Shown here one piece after another: positions 50,925 to 59,281 of a stretch of 64,000 nt of DNA. The DNA is from Macropodus opercularis (taxonomy: Eukaryota > Chordata > Actinopteri > Anabantiformes > Osphronemidae), in contig CM061093.1 in the NCBI GenBank assembly GCA_030770545.1, positions 2,282,501 to 2,346,500 on the forward strand, read 5' to 3'. Position 1 is the stretch's first letter, and each line of letters opens with the position of its first letter. The position numbers and the translations under genes are program-made. The notes beneath the pieces are model-generated. The model was not told the DNA's origin and did not search any database. It saw nothing but the letters and a program-made list of their open reading frames with translations.

Positions 50925-51026
50925 TAGAACAGACGTAATTGTTCTAGAAGGAGAAAATAGACGTACTTATTTTCTCAAGCGGACAGAAGTAATTGTCCGA
51001 GGGAGGAGTAGACGTAGTTAGTCCTC
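50925..51026 (+). promoter_or_regulatory. Tandem four-hairpin element in the ERV leader (candidate packaging signal)
   Basis: Four adjacent hairpins, each with an 8-nt loop GA[C/A]GTA[A/C/G]T closed by an A-T pair. SL1 is 50925-50946 (7-bp stem TAGAACA/TGTTCTA). SL2 is 50951-50976 (9-bp stem GAGAAAATA/TATTTTCTC). SL3 is 50980-50999 (6-bp stem CGGACA/TGTCCG). SL4 is 51003-51026 (8-bp stem with one G-G mismatch). Stems share no sequence except the last pairs, yet pair fully, so structure rather than sequence is conserved. Gammaretroviral packaging signals use GACG loops that kiss (established); three of the four loops begin GACG. Location downstream of the splice donor restricts the element to unspliced RNA, as expected for packaging. 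The function is inferred. Confidence 0.8.
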
Positions 51027-51040
51027 AGTGAATGTTCAGT

Positions 51041-51052
51041 CTAATGCATTAG
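51041..51052 (+). promoter_or_regulatory. 12-nt palindrome, candidate RNA dimer-initiation site
   Basis: CTAATGCATTAG is perfectly self-complementary and lies 14 bases after the fourth leader hairpin. Retroviral dimer-initiation sites are typically palindromic loops or stems next to the packaging signal. Whether it is exposed in a loop cannot be told here. Confidence 0.4.
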
Positions 51053-51385
51053 TGATGTGTGAAGTGTGAAAGTCACCCATTGACGCAGAAAACGTGTGAC
51101 TGGGGGAAACCTGACGGTGTTAACGTAACCCATCCACACGTACTACATGAGGGGTGAATTAAGGAAACTGTGTGTCATTAGGAGAATCTAAGCCAGAAGT
51201 TTCACCGCCTAGGTTGCGGGGCTCGGATTCTCACATTAAGTTTGAAAATACTATTGTAGGACTGAGCCAAAATCGAAATGCTGCTCATTTGTTCAGCTAC
51301 GTCCGCAGGTGATAGACCTGTAGAAGCTTGATGTAGTCGATGGACACGTGAGAAGGTGGCAAATCGTTGACTCAGTCCAAAGTGT

Positions 51386-51470
51386 ATTAATAAAGGCTAT
51401 TGATAAAGCCTATTAATAATAAGATATTAATAGAGTCCGTTAATAAAGTATAATACTAAAGCCTATTTCA
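51386..51470 (+). repeat. AT-rich degenerate repeat upstream of gag
   Basis: Several imperfect copies of a TATTAATAAAGnCTATT-like string just before the Gag start, with short GGCT/AGCC pairings. It contains several AATAAA-like strings. No clear function; it may be a single-stranded spacer. Confidence 0.5.
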
Positions 51471-51480
51471 TACAGGAGAG

Positions 51481-52795
51481 ATGGGGAAAACAAACAGTAA
51501 GCCCCTTTTGGAGGGGACACAAAGTTTATGGCGTCGTTAGATCCACAACATGTTAAGTGGATCGGCGAATGGGAAAACAAATATGAATTTAGTGGCAAAT
51601 TAGTGCCTGATGATTGTCGTAGCCTTCTGTCTAAATTAGACAAAAAGATGACAAAAGAAAAAGGTAAACGTAAAGAAAAATTACAAAAACAGTGGTTGGC
51701 AGCAGCAGAGTGGAATAAGCAAGCTGTAAAAAGACAGGAAGATATACAGCGGAAACAGGCAAAGAAAGACGGCCAGGCTGTATTACAGGCAGCAGCTCTT
51801 GTGAAACCAGATGAAGAATCGGTGCAAGGAAGGTTATTGAGAAAACAAAGGAGGAGAGAGCAGCAAGCAAAGGATGCCGGAGATAGGGTTACCACTCGGT
51901 TGCAACAATTGCATAAACAGATCGAGGACCAGATAAAACAAACTGGAGACAAGGCGGCAGGTCCGTCCTCTCCAATAGCATATAACACGAGGGGAAAGGA
52001 AGAGAAGAGTGAGAAATTAAAATCAAAAGCAGCCAGCGTGAATGTGGCTGCACAATATCCAAATCTTAAACATATCAAAGTAACCTATGGGTTAGATGAT
52101 GATGATTGCGAGGATTATGGCCCAATGCCAGATTCTCCGACCCTTGGGCCAGACCAGGTGTTTCCCATGATTGAGGTAGCTAATCCAAATTTTGGAGTAG
52201 GAAATCAAGAAAGAACCATGCATGTTTATCGACCCAGGACAGAAACAGACTAAAAATTGCCCAGTGTCGCCAGAAAGATGGGGAGGATGTGTATGAATAC
52301 ACAGAACGTTTAGATAACGTGTTCAAAGCACATTGTGGCCTTCCGGAAGAACAGGCACCTGATTCAGCTTATCAGAACCAGCTCAAACAGGCGTTAGTAG
52401 CAGGATTTAGAGGCCCAATTTCTGATTTTATTAGAAAGCATAACGTAAATTACACCACAGATGATGTTAACCACACCATGAACTTTGCCAGACATGCTAG
52501 TGAAGTATTAGCTAAGAAAAAGAAGAAAAGTGTTGAAGCAGCTGTTTACGGCTTATTTGGAGCAGAAGACAACTCAGGAGCAGAAGTGTTTTTCCAAGGC
52601 CCCCCCGGTAGAGGCCGAGGGAGCCTCAGAGGGAGGGGGCGTGGTCGGTCTAGAGGAGGTCCACCTAAACATGATCGATGTTACACTTGTGACAAGCCAG
52701 GACACATAGCCCGAAACTGCCCTGAGAAGCTCAGGAAACAACAGCGAAGGCCTACAGAATATAGTAGACAAAACCCATTTAATCCTAATAATTGA
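51481..52795 (+). pseudogene. gag: ERV gag (broken)
   Basis: The likely start at 51481 reads MGKTNS, fitting an N-myristoylated matrix, but it hits TAG at 51538. Matrix coding continues in another frame (51528-52253): a Lys/Glu/Gln-rich coiled-coil-like segment, a QYPNL string (possible YPxL late motif), an acidic stretch, and FPMIEVANPN, which looks like the capsid start. Most of the N-terminal capsid is then missing; coding resumes near 52270 with QKDGEDVYEYTERL, a major-homology-type segment, in a third frame (52289-52795). The C-terminus has an RG-rich stretch and one CCHC knuckle (CYTCDKPGHIARNC), the nucleocapsid. It ends at TGA 52793-52795. Confidence 0.85.
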
Positions 52796-52799
52796 CTAG
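52793..52799 (+). promoter_or_regulatory. gag-pol stop with read-through context (TGA CTA G)
   Basis: The gag stop is followed in the same frame by pol (protease frame continues to 53173). Gammaretroviruses make Gag-Pol by stop-codon suppression, usually at UAG. Here the codon is UGA followed by CUAG, a context known to favour read-through in alphaviruses and some animal mRNAs. That it serves this role here is inferred; no downstream pseudoknot was established. Confidence 0.55.
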
Positions 52800-53173
52800 G
52801 CTCGCAGGAGAGTTCACCGGACCCAGACAGACCTGATGATTTTTTAGACCTCACTTGTGTGATAGAAACATTAGTAGCACAGACCGGTAATAAGAACACT
52901 CCCACCAGAACTTTGACAGTAGAAGGTCGTGACGTCGTTTTCTTATGTGATTCAGGAGCAGACCGCACAGTTTTAAAAGAGCACGTTGAGGGAGTTTCCG
53001 CTTCAAACGACCGTATTTTTGTGCAATCAGCAAACGGCAGAATAACATCAAGTGCAGTGTCTAAACCTGTGTCTGTAAAAGATCTTCAGACTAACTTAGA
53101 AATAACAGCACCCATAGTAATGTGTCCAGCGTGTCCAGTGAACCTCTTAGGGCGAGACTTAATGATAAAATGA
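52796..53173 (+). pseudogene. pro: ERV protease
   Basis: Retropepsin that would cleave Gag-Pol. The region reads on in the gag frame. Its active site FLCDSGAD (Asp codon at about 52949) and the C-terminal NLLGRDLM signature are intact. About 126 codons lie between the gag stop and the next stop, including an acidic N-terminal linker. TGA at 53171-53173 interrupts the same frame right after the protease, and the frame continues downstream, so this looks like a point mutation rather than a natural end. The protease domain itself seems complete. Confidence 0.85.
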
Positions 53174-53740
53174 CATATTTCCGTCGTACCCACCTCAAAA
53201 GGAATGGTGGCTATAGGAAAAGATGAAACAGTGCCTACATATCCCCTCTTAGCCAGTGGGATACCACAGTATTATTGGTCTTTAGATTTCCCAAATCCAG
53301 ACCCGGGGAAAATAGGGAAAGAATTATTAAAACTGGCTGATAACAGCCAATCAGGAGACTATGTCTCTATGTCTCCAAGCGAGATGCATGTTACCCTCTG
53401 GTACAAACATGACCCAGGGTCAGATCACCAATATGATAAGCTGGTGAATGACTCTGGACCCCAACGTGTAACATTACAACATTATTACACTGATGGCAAA
53501 GGAATGTCAGCCTGTGACGTTCTATTGCCAGATAAAGCTTTCAAGCTGTTTAAAAACCGTGGCTCACAGCCGCATGTCTCTGTGACCAGAGACCCCCAGC
53601 ACAAATGGGAGTTTCTGGGCCCGTGGTTGAAAGAGACAATGAGACACACACACTGGAGGCCAGAGCAAGACGGGTGGGAAATAAATCACACCCGAGACAG
53701 ATGGAGAAAACCTTTAGGCTCACACCACACACCCACTTAG
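53174..53740 (+). pseudogene. ERV pol insert domain, 2H phosphoesterase-like
   Basis: In the protease frame past the TGA, a frame of about 185 codons lies between protease and RT. Numbered from the Met at 53204, it has MHVTLWY (His62, codon 53387) and QPHVSVTR (His124, codon 53573). These are two H-hydrophobic-[T/S] motifs 62 residues apart, each in a predicted strand. Around them are a first strand (YYWSLDF), a helix-like segment, two middle strand-like segments (RVTLQHYY, SACDVLLP) and a closing helix. This order is that of the 2H phosphoesterase/LigT fold, whose members cleave 2'-5' or cyclic phosphodiesters. The spacing is somewhat short for the family. Alternatively it is a lineage-specific linker. 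A stop at 53738 and a frame change separate it from RT. Confidence 0.5.
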
Positions 53741-53778
53741 AGAGTTCTTATGAGTCTAAATGACAGCCATGCCCAATA

Positions 53779-54700
53779 ATGTCAACAGTAACAGACCCAC
53801 TGTTGAAAACAGTTCCTGATGAATTTTGGTCTAAGGGAAAAGCAGATGTAGGTTTAATGACTACTGCTCGACCTGTAGTGATAAAACCAAAAGCGGACTA
53901 TAGACCTCGTGTCCGTCAGTATCCACTTAAACCAGATGCAGAGAAAGGCATCCAGCCAGTGATAGCTGATATGATTAAAGCAGGCATCATAATTCAAGCT
54001 CCAGATGCTCCATGTAATACTCCCATTTTTCCTGTTAAGAAAGCAGAAACGGGACAATGGAGGATGGTCCAGGATTTAAGAGCAGTAAATCAAGCTGTGG
54101 AAAGCAGGGCCCCATGTGTGCCTGACCCACACACATTGTTAAACCAGTTAAGAGTTGAAATTTACATATCAGGGAAAGAAGTATACTTATACTCAGTTAC
54201 CACAAGGTTTCTGTGACAGTCCCACTATATTTACTGCAGAAATAAATAATTGTTTGGCTGATTTCCAAATGCCTGAACACAGCCAACTATTGGTATATGT
54301 AGATGATCTATTAATAGCATCAGACACAGAAGAACATAACAAGCAGGTTTCTGTGGCATTATTTAAACATTTACATAAAACAGGAAACAAGGCCTCACTT
54401 TCAAAGTTACAGTGGGCCAGACAAGCTGTAGTTTTCTTAGGCCATGAAGTATCTCCTGAAGGTCGAAGAATCACAGACACCAGAAAAAAGTCTATATTAG
54501 ATGCACCGAAACCCGTCACAAAGCAACACATGATGAGTTTTCTAGGCTTGTGCAACTATTGTAGGTTGTGGATCCCAAATTATGCACAAATGACACAACC
54601 GTTGTTAGATCTTATCTATGGTGAACCAATGACTATGAAACAAACTTTGCAGTGGACAGATGCAGCACCGAGCTGAAACAAGCACTTACCAGCTCCACGG
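53779..54700 (+). pseudogene. pol: ERV reverse transcriptase (internal deletion)
   Basis: The fingers region (53779 to about 54150) has VRQYPLKPDAEKGI, CNTPIFPVKK and WRMVQDLRAVNQ, typical of gamma-type RT. Coding then jumps, with a frame change at about 54150, into YTYTQLPQGF and the catalytic YVDD (54296-54307). The palm motif A with the first catalytic Asp is missing, so polymerase activity is lost. FLGHEVSPEGRRIT and the thumb region follow to 54676, where the frame ends. Confidence 0.88.
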
Positions 54701-55689
54701 TTATTGGGCTACCAGACTACACCAAGCCCTTCGTACAGACTGTTGATTGTAAGGGTTCATTTCTGACGTCTATGTTAGATGAAGCCTGTGGCTTACTACT
54801 CTAAGAGATTAGATCCAGTTGCATGCGCTTTGCCTAGCTGTGTCAGAGCTGTGTGTGCTGCAGCGTTAGCCATACAAGCCTCTGCTGAGGTTGTGCTTTA
54901 TCACCCGCTGCAACTGTTAGTGCCTCATGAAGTAGACGTGTTACTGACTCAGACAAAAATGACATTTCTGTCTCCTGCGAGACATTTGTCTTTACTGTCA
55001 ACGTTGCTTTGGCAACCACATTTGACCATTAAAAGATGTTCAACTCTGAACCCGGCAACCCTCCTGCCACATCCACATGAGGGGCTGCCACATCGTTGTC
55101 TAGCTGACACAGAACAGCAGTGTAAACCACGACCTGACTTGAAAGATACTCCTTTAGAGGAAGGAGAATGTTGGTTTGTTGATGACTCCTCAAGGTACTA
55201 ATCAGTCTGGGTTCGCGGTAGTTACACAGGACATCATTCATCACAGCAATGAAGTTACCATCTCACTATTCTGCACAAGCTGCAGAAATTGTGGCATTAA
55301 CTGAAGCGTGTAGAACTGGACGTGGGAAAAGACTGACAGTGTACACAGACAGTCAGTTTGCTTTTTCTACATTACATTGCTTTGCCGCCCAGTGGGCTCG
55401 TAGAGGAATGACAACTTCTACAGGGAAGACAGTGCAACATGCAAAACTGTTGGAAGCATTATTACAAGCTGTGCTTTTGCCAAAAGCATTAGCAGTGTGT
55501 AAATGTGCGGCACATACGAAAGGGAAAGATTCAGTTTCACTAGGAAATGCGTTTGCAGACAAGATAGCGAAAGAAGCAGCAGAAGGAAAATATGGAACAA
55601 TGGTCATGGTGGCACAGGATTCTCCTCAAGTGCCACTAGACATAGAAATGATCAGAGACATGCAACTAACTCTCCTAAGCAAGAAGTGA
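54701..55689 (+). pseudogene. pol: ERV RT connection and RNase H
   Basis: After two frame changes (about 54670 and 54775) the connection domain reads PVAYYSKRLDPVA to about 55080. RNase H begins with CWFVDDSS (an Asp in the first catalytic motif) and stops at 55199. In another frame (55249-55689) it continues with AAEIVALTEA (Glu), YTDSQFAF (Asp) and NAFADKIAKEAA (Asp), so all four metal-binding positions are recognisable but not in one frame. RNase H would remove the RNA template during reverse transcription. Confidence 0.85.
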
Positions 55690-56774
55690 CAAACTGGCTT
55701 AAAGACGGAGCACAAATTGAAAATGATGTTCACTACATTAACAAGAAGCCATGCCTACCTAGAAGTCTGTTCCATACAGCAGCTGTAATGAGCCATGGGC
55801 CATGTCTCAACAGGGATCCCCCCTGTTGAGACATGGCCCATGGCTCATGGCCCATGGTGACAATAATTGACCAGCACTTCTATGCTTATGGATTTAATAC
55901 TTACTCAAAACATTTTTGTAGATCATGTCTCATCTGTTGCAAACATAATCCACAAGGTAATCTCAGACCAAAAAGAGGACAGTTCCCCCGAACTAAATAT
56001 CCTTTCCGGTTCATACACATGGACTTTATTGAACTAACACCAAGCCAGCAATATAAGTATTGCCTCGTTCTCATAGAGCCATTTTCAAAATGGGTTGAAA
56101 TCGTTCCAAGTAAGACAGCAGATGCTCTTACAGTAGCAAAAGCCATATGCAAGCACATAATACCACAACATGGTATTCCAGAAGTAATCTATAGTGACAA
56201 CGGGACACGTTTTGTGAACGAAGTAGTGTCGCGAATGGCAGAACATCTAGGAATACGTCTGAAAAATCACTGTTCATACCACCCACAAAGTGCAGGATTG
56301 GTGGAAAGAACCAATGGCACCGTGAAAGACCATGGAGCAAACAGGCAGACCATGGCCTGAGTGTTTAGATTTGGTAAAAATGTATATGCGCATTACTCCT
56401 ACAGATAAAGGATTAACTCCTTTTGAGATTGTGCATGGGAGATCTTTCGTGTTACCAATGATGACTAATGTTAAAGAAAAGGCAGAAGACACACACACAC
56501 ATTAGCAAACTGGATGTGCAAAATGCTGAAGGGGAAAGAGGTTGTTAATGCCAATAATCTGCCAGATAATGATCTGTCTCCCCAGGTGACGCTTATACAG
56601 CCAGGTGACCAGGTCCTCATCAAAGTGATTAAACGGAAGAACTGGTCCAGCCCCCGCTGGGAAGGCCCCTACACAGTCCTGCTGACCACTCCCACAGCGT
56701 TGAAGATAGCAGAGAGAGACACGTGGATTCACCAGACCCACTGCAAAAAGCTGACACCGCTGACATCTGAGTAG
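55640..56774 (+). pseudogene. pol: ERV integrase
   Basis: The N-terminal part (about 55650-55830) contains the start of the zinc-binding HHCC module but is broken by a foldback insertion (55788-55848). Cys-x2-Cys (CRSCLIC) and the core follow in the frame from 55833 with HMDFIEL, YSDNGTRF and GLVERTNG: the D,D-35-E triad is intact. Frame shifts occur at about 56330 and at a (CA)7 run near 56490. The C-terminal GPY/F-type domain (WEGPYTVLLTTPTALKI) lies at 56514-56774. It joined viral DNA to the host; this copy cannot make a full protein. Confidence 0.88.
55788..55848. repeat. Perfect 28-bp foldback with 5-bp spacer
   Basis: Left arm 55788-55815, spacer ATCCC, right arm 55821-55848; the arms are exact reverse complements. 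The right arm is followed by a further CCCATGG copy. The foldback lies in the integrase zinc-finger coding and breaks it. The most likely origin is a snap-back template switch during reverse transcription. Confidence 0.95.
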
Positions 56775-56840
56775 GGTGGAAGTCGGCCGGCACCAAAGCC
56801 TTTGGCTGCAGAAAAAACCATCTGAACCCTACTCCCAGCT

Positions 56841-58564
56841 ATGATGTCGAGGGTTAAGCTGTGTGCAGTGGTAATTGCTGGAACTGTAGCTGCGATAGCT
56901 ATAGTGACTCTGTTGCTGTGGGAAGATGGTCTCTTACCGGGGCAGGGATCTCCAGGGAAGGTCATCTTGCATCGTCCGAGCCGAGCCATCAGAGACTGGG
57001 ACGCATGGGAGGCAGCACGGGACTACCTCAAGGACAATCCAGATGGTAATCTATGGCTGGCATATACCAACTATACGGCCAAGACAATTACTGAAGGGTC
57101 TTGTGTGATCTGTGCCAAGGCGCGACCACAACTGTCTATTGTTCCTTTTCCTTATGACACACATTCCTGTTATCAAGAAGCTCGAGACAGGGAGCTGGTG
57201 TCAGAGGATTCTTGCAGTATTGGACTAACCGCTCAAGTCACAGGAACTCCACTAAAGGACTACATCCCTAGAGTCCAGTTTAACAAAAATATTGTGAAGT
57301 ACCCTGTACAATGAGAGCAGTACTGGGACTAGCAGGAAAAACATTTACTTTAATGTGTACAACATATCTAGACGCATTTGGACAGTATGTGAATCTATAG
57401 ATCCCAAGTGGCCTACAGGGGAACCCATACAGAGAACAACTAGTAAATCTGGGGAGTTCCCGGCCAGTGGGGTTTGTGCAAACTGTACGTTTGAGAGTTT
57501 TCACAGGTCAGGAAAGGGACAGCGACTGGGAGAATTTCCAACCTGCACCACCACATGGAATGTGACGGACAGAACCAAGACATGGGGGAAGCCCATTGGA
57601 ACGGGTTGGACCGAGCATATCGAGAAACGGAACAACCTCACCTACTACAACGTTGCAGGTATACCAAGGGCACCTCCATACCAGGGATTTCGACCGACTG
57701 GCATGGGAGATTGCCGACGTGTGGTGGATGTGTGGAGGAGCTCCCAGACAGACTTTACCGACAGACTGGACTGGCACCTGCACGCAAGTAATGTTTCTCA
57801 CAAGTGACATACACGTAGGAAGAGAACAACAAACAGACAGGAGTCGGCGTAACATTGATATCAGAGCTCAAATGAGTTTGAGCACCGTCTACCTGGACTC
57901 TATTGGGCAACCACGAGGTATTCCACATGAGTTTAAAGCACGGGATGAAGTTAAAGGAGGCTTCACATTAGCTATTCCATTTATGGGCCCCATAGCTGAA
58001 GTAGCTAAGAACACTGAATGGATTAATTACATTTATTACAATCAGCAGAGATTTGTCAACATTACTCACAATGGGATGAGAGGACTGGCTGAACAACTGG
58101 CACCTACCTCTCTAATGGCATGGCAGACCCGTATGGGAGTTGACATGTTGTTAGCAGAGAAAGGAGGACTGTGTGTTATGTTCGGTGATGAATGTTGTAC
58201 TTTTATTCCAAACAACACAGCTCCAGGCGGTTCAGTCAGCATCGCTCTAAAGAACCTGAAAAGTCTGAAGGAAGAATTGGCACGAAACTCTGGAGTTGAA
58301 AATCCATGGGGGAAGAGGTTTGATTCAATGTTTGGGCAATGGAAGTCTACTATTGTGACTTTCCTTACTGCAATAGGGATAGTATTGCTTCTATTTCTGT
58401 TCTCGGCCTGTTGTGTTATACCCTGTGTCCGTAGCCTCATTGTGAAGAGTGCTGAAACGGCAGTGTCACAGCAGTTCACAATCCAACAACTGGAACTGGA
58501 GAAAGAGATCTACGAGGATGACGAGCGGGAAGAGTGTATCTCCCTAATCGACATAGCAGAATAA
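56841..58564 (+). pseudogene. env: ERV envelope (SU-TM, broken)
   Basis: The start at 56841 encodes a hydrophobic signal segment (AGTVAAIAIVTLLLW). SU carries a CxxC (SCVICAK) and several N-x-[S/T] sites, then stops at 57312. It resumes in a second frame (57355 onward) and passes to a third near 57660-57700. A furin-type RSRR site at 57839-57850 separates SU from TM. TM contains LAEKGG followed by CX6CC (58172-58198), the covalent SU-TM type, a heptad region, a membrane anchor (TFLTAIGIVLLLFLFSACC) and an intact tail of about 50 residues. It would mediate receptor binding and fusion. The TM part is the longest undamaged stretch; the SU part is not translatable as one protein. Confidence 0.9.
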
Positions 58565-58695
58565 TCAATGCCTGATGTATGATGCATGTTCCGAAAATGA
58601 GAGATCAAGTGGAATGTGTCTGATGATGATTCGTGCAGATTGTGTTTGCTATTCATGTATATAATGTTAAAGTTTTTTTCTTGCCCAGGGTACAC

Positions 58696-58716
58696 AGGAG
58701 GACAGACAGGAGGGAT
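58696..58716 (+). other. ERV polypurine tract
   Basis: AGGAGGACAGACAGGAGGGA-type purine-rich run directly before the 3' LTR start TGTTAGAGG. This position is that of the plus-strand primer. Confidence 0.75.
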
Positions 58717-59276
58717 TGTTAGAGGATATGGAGCATAAGCATTGTCCTCTCTGTGTTTGGTCCTGTCTGTGTCTCTGTGACCTGCAACCTTCTCTTGCTT
58801 TTACTTTTATAAACATGCAACGATTTATAGTATTAGAGGAGAGTGGTTTTACCACCTATGTCAGGAGGAGGTTTTGCAGACCACATTTATTGCTTAACGG
58901 CTCCATAGGTATCTGACACCACATGGAGCTGTCCACTATCTTGCTATGCCTGCATGCATCTTTTACGACTTGTAGTGTTTGGGAAAGGGGGTCTCAACCG
59001 CCTGCATCAAAGGAGGAAGCTTCACAACCTATGTATATGTTATCTACCATATATGGACTTTATTGCACCAGATGTAGAAGGAGTGACTTTCATACTGATC
59101 TCAATAAAAGACCTGTGTGCGAGAGAGGAGTTTGGAGTTCTCCAGCTGGCCACTAAGTTGTTGTGTTCAGAGAGGCTCCCCTCGTGCACGAGTAAAAGAA
59201 GCTGAGATTCTCGAGTTTGTCTTCATGTGTCAGGTGTCTCTGCGATTGTTTAAGTGTTGGCAGGTTAGACCCAACA
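58717..59276 (+). repeat. ERV 3' LTR
   Basis: 560 bp, TGTTAGAGG...CCCAACA; TATAAA at 58808 and AATAAA at 59103. It is followed by the second CTTAC target duplication. An open frame running out of this LTR (from 59117) fuses by chance to the downstream chromovirus RNase H frame. Confidence 0.93.
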
Positions 59277-59281
59277 CTTAC
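59277..59281. repeat. Target-site duplication, right (CTTAC)
   Basis: Second copy of the 5-bp duplication flanking the ERV; chromovirus coding resumes here. Confidence 0.9.

Larger units (their letters stand above)
50087..59276 (+). mobile_element. Class I-like endogenous retrovirus, defective provirus
   Basis: Full provirus layout: LTR (558 bp), PBS, leader with splice donor and hairpins, gag, protease, extra domain, RT, RNase H, integrase, env, polypurine tract, LTR (560 bp). A gamma/epsilon-like placement is inferred from a Gag with an N-terminal MG, one CCHC knuckle, gag and pol in one frame across a stop, a GPY/F-type integrase tail, and an Env with CxxC in SU and CX6CC in TM. Reading frames change about a dozen times and at least two coding deletions are visible (capsid, RT), so it is replication-defective. 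It sits in sense orientation inside the chromovirus. Confidence 0.93.

Noticed and set aside
57596..57690. Start of the 322-codon TM frame as the env N-terminus
   Set aside because: The first part of that frame overlaps the real SU coding in another frame; env begins at 56841.
59117..59276. N-terminal extension of the RNase H/integrase frame (467 codons from 59117)
   Set aside because: This part is the ERV 3' LTR read through by chance into the chromovirus frame after the CTTAC duplication.
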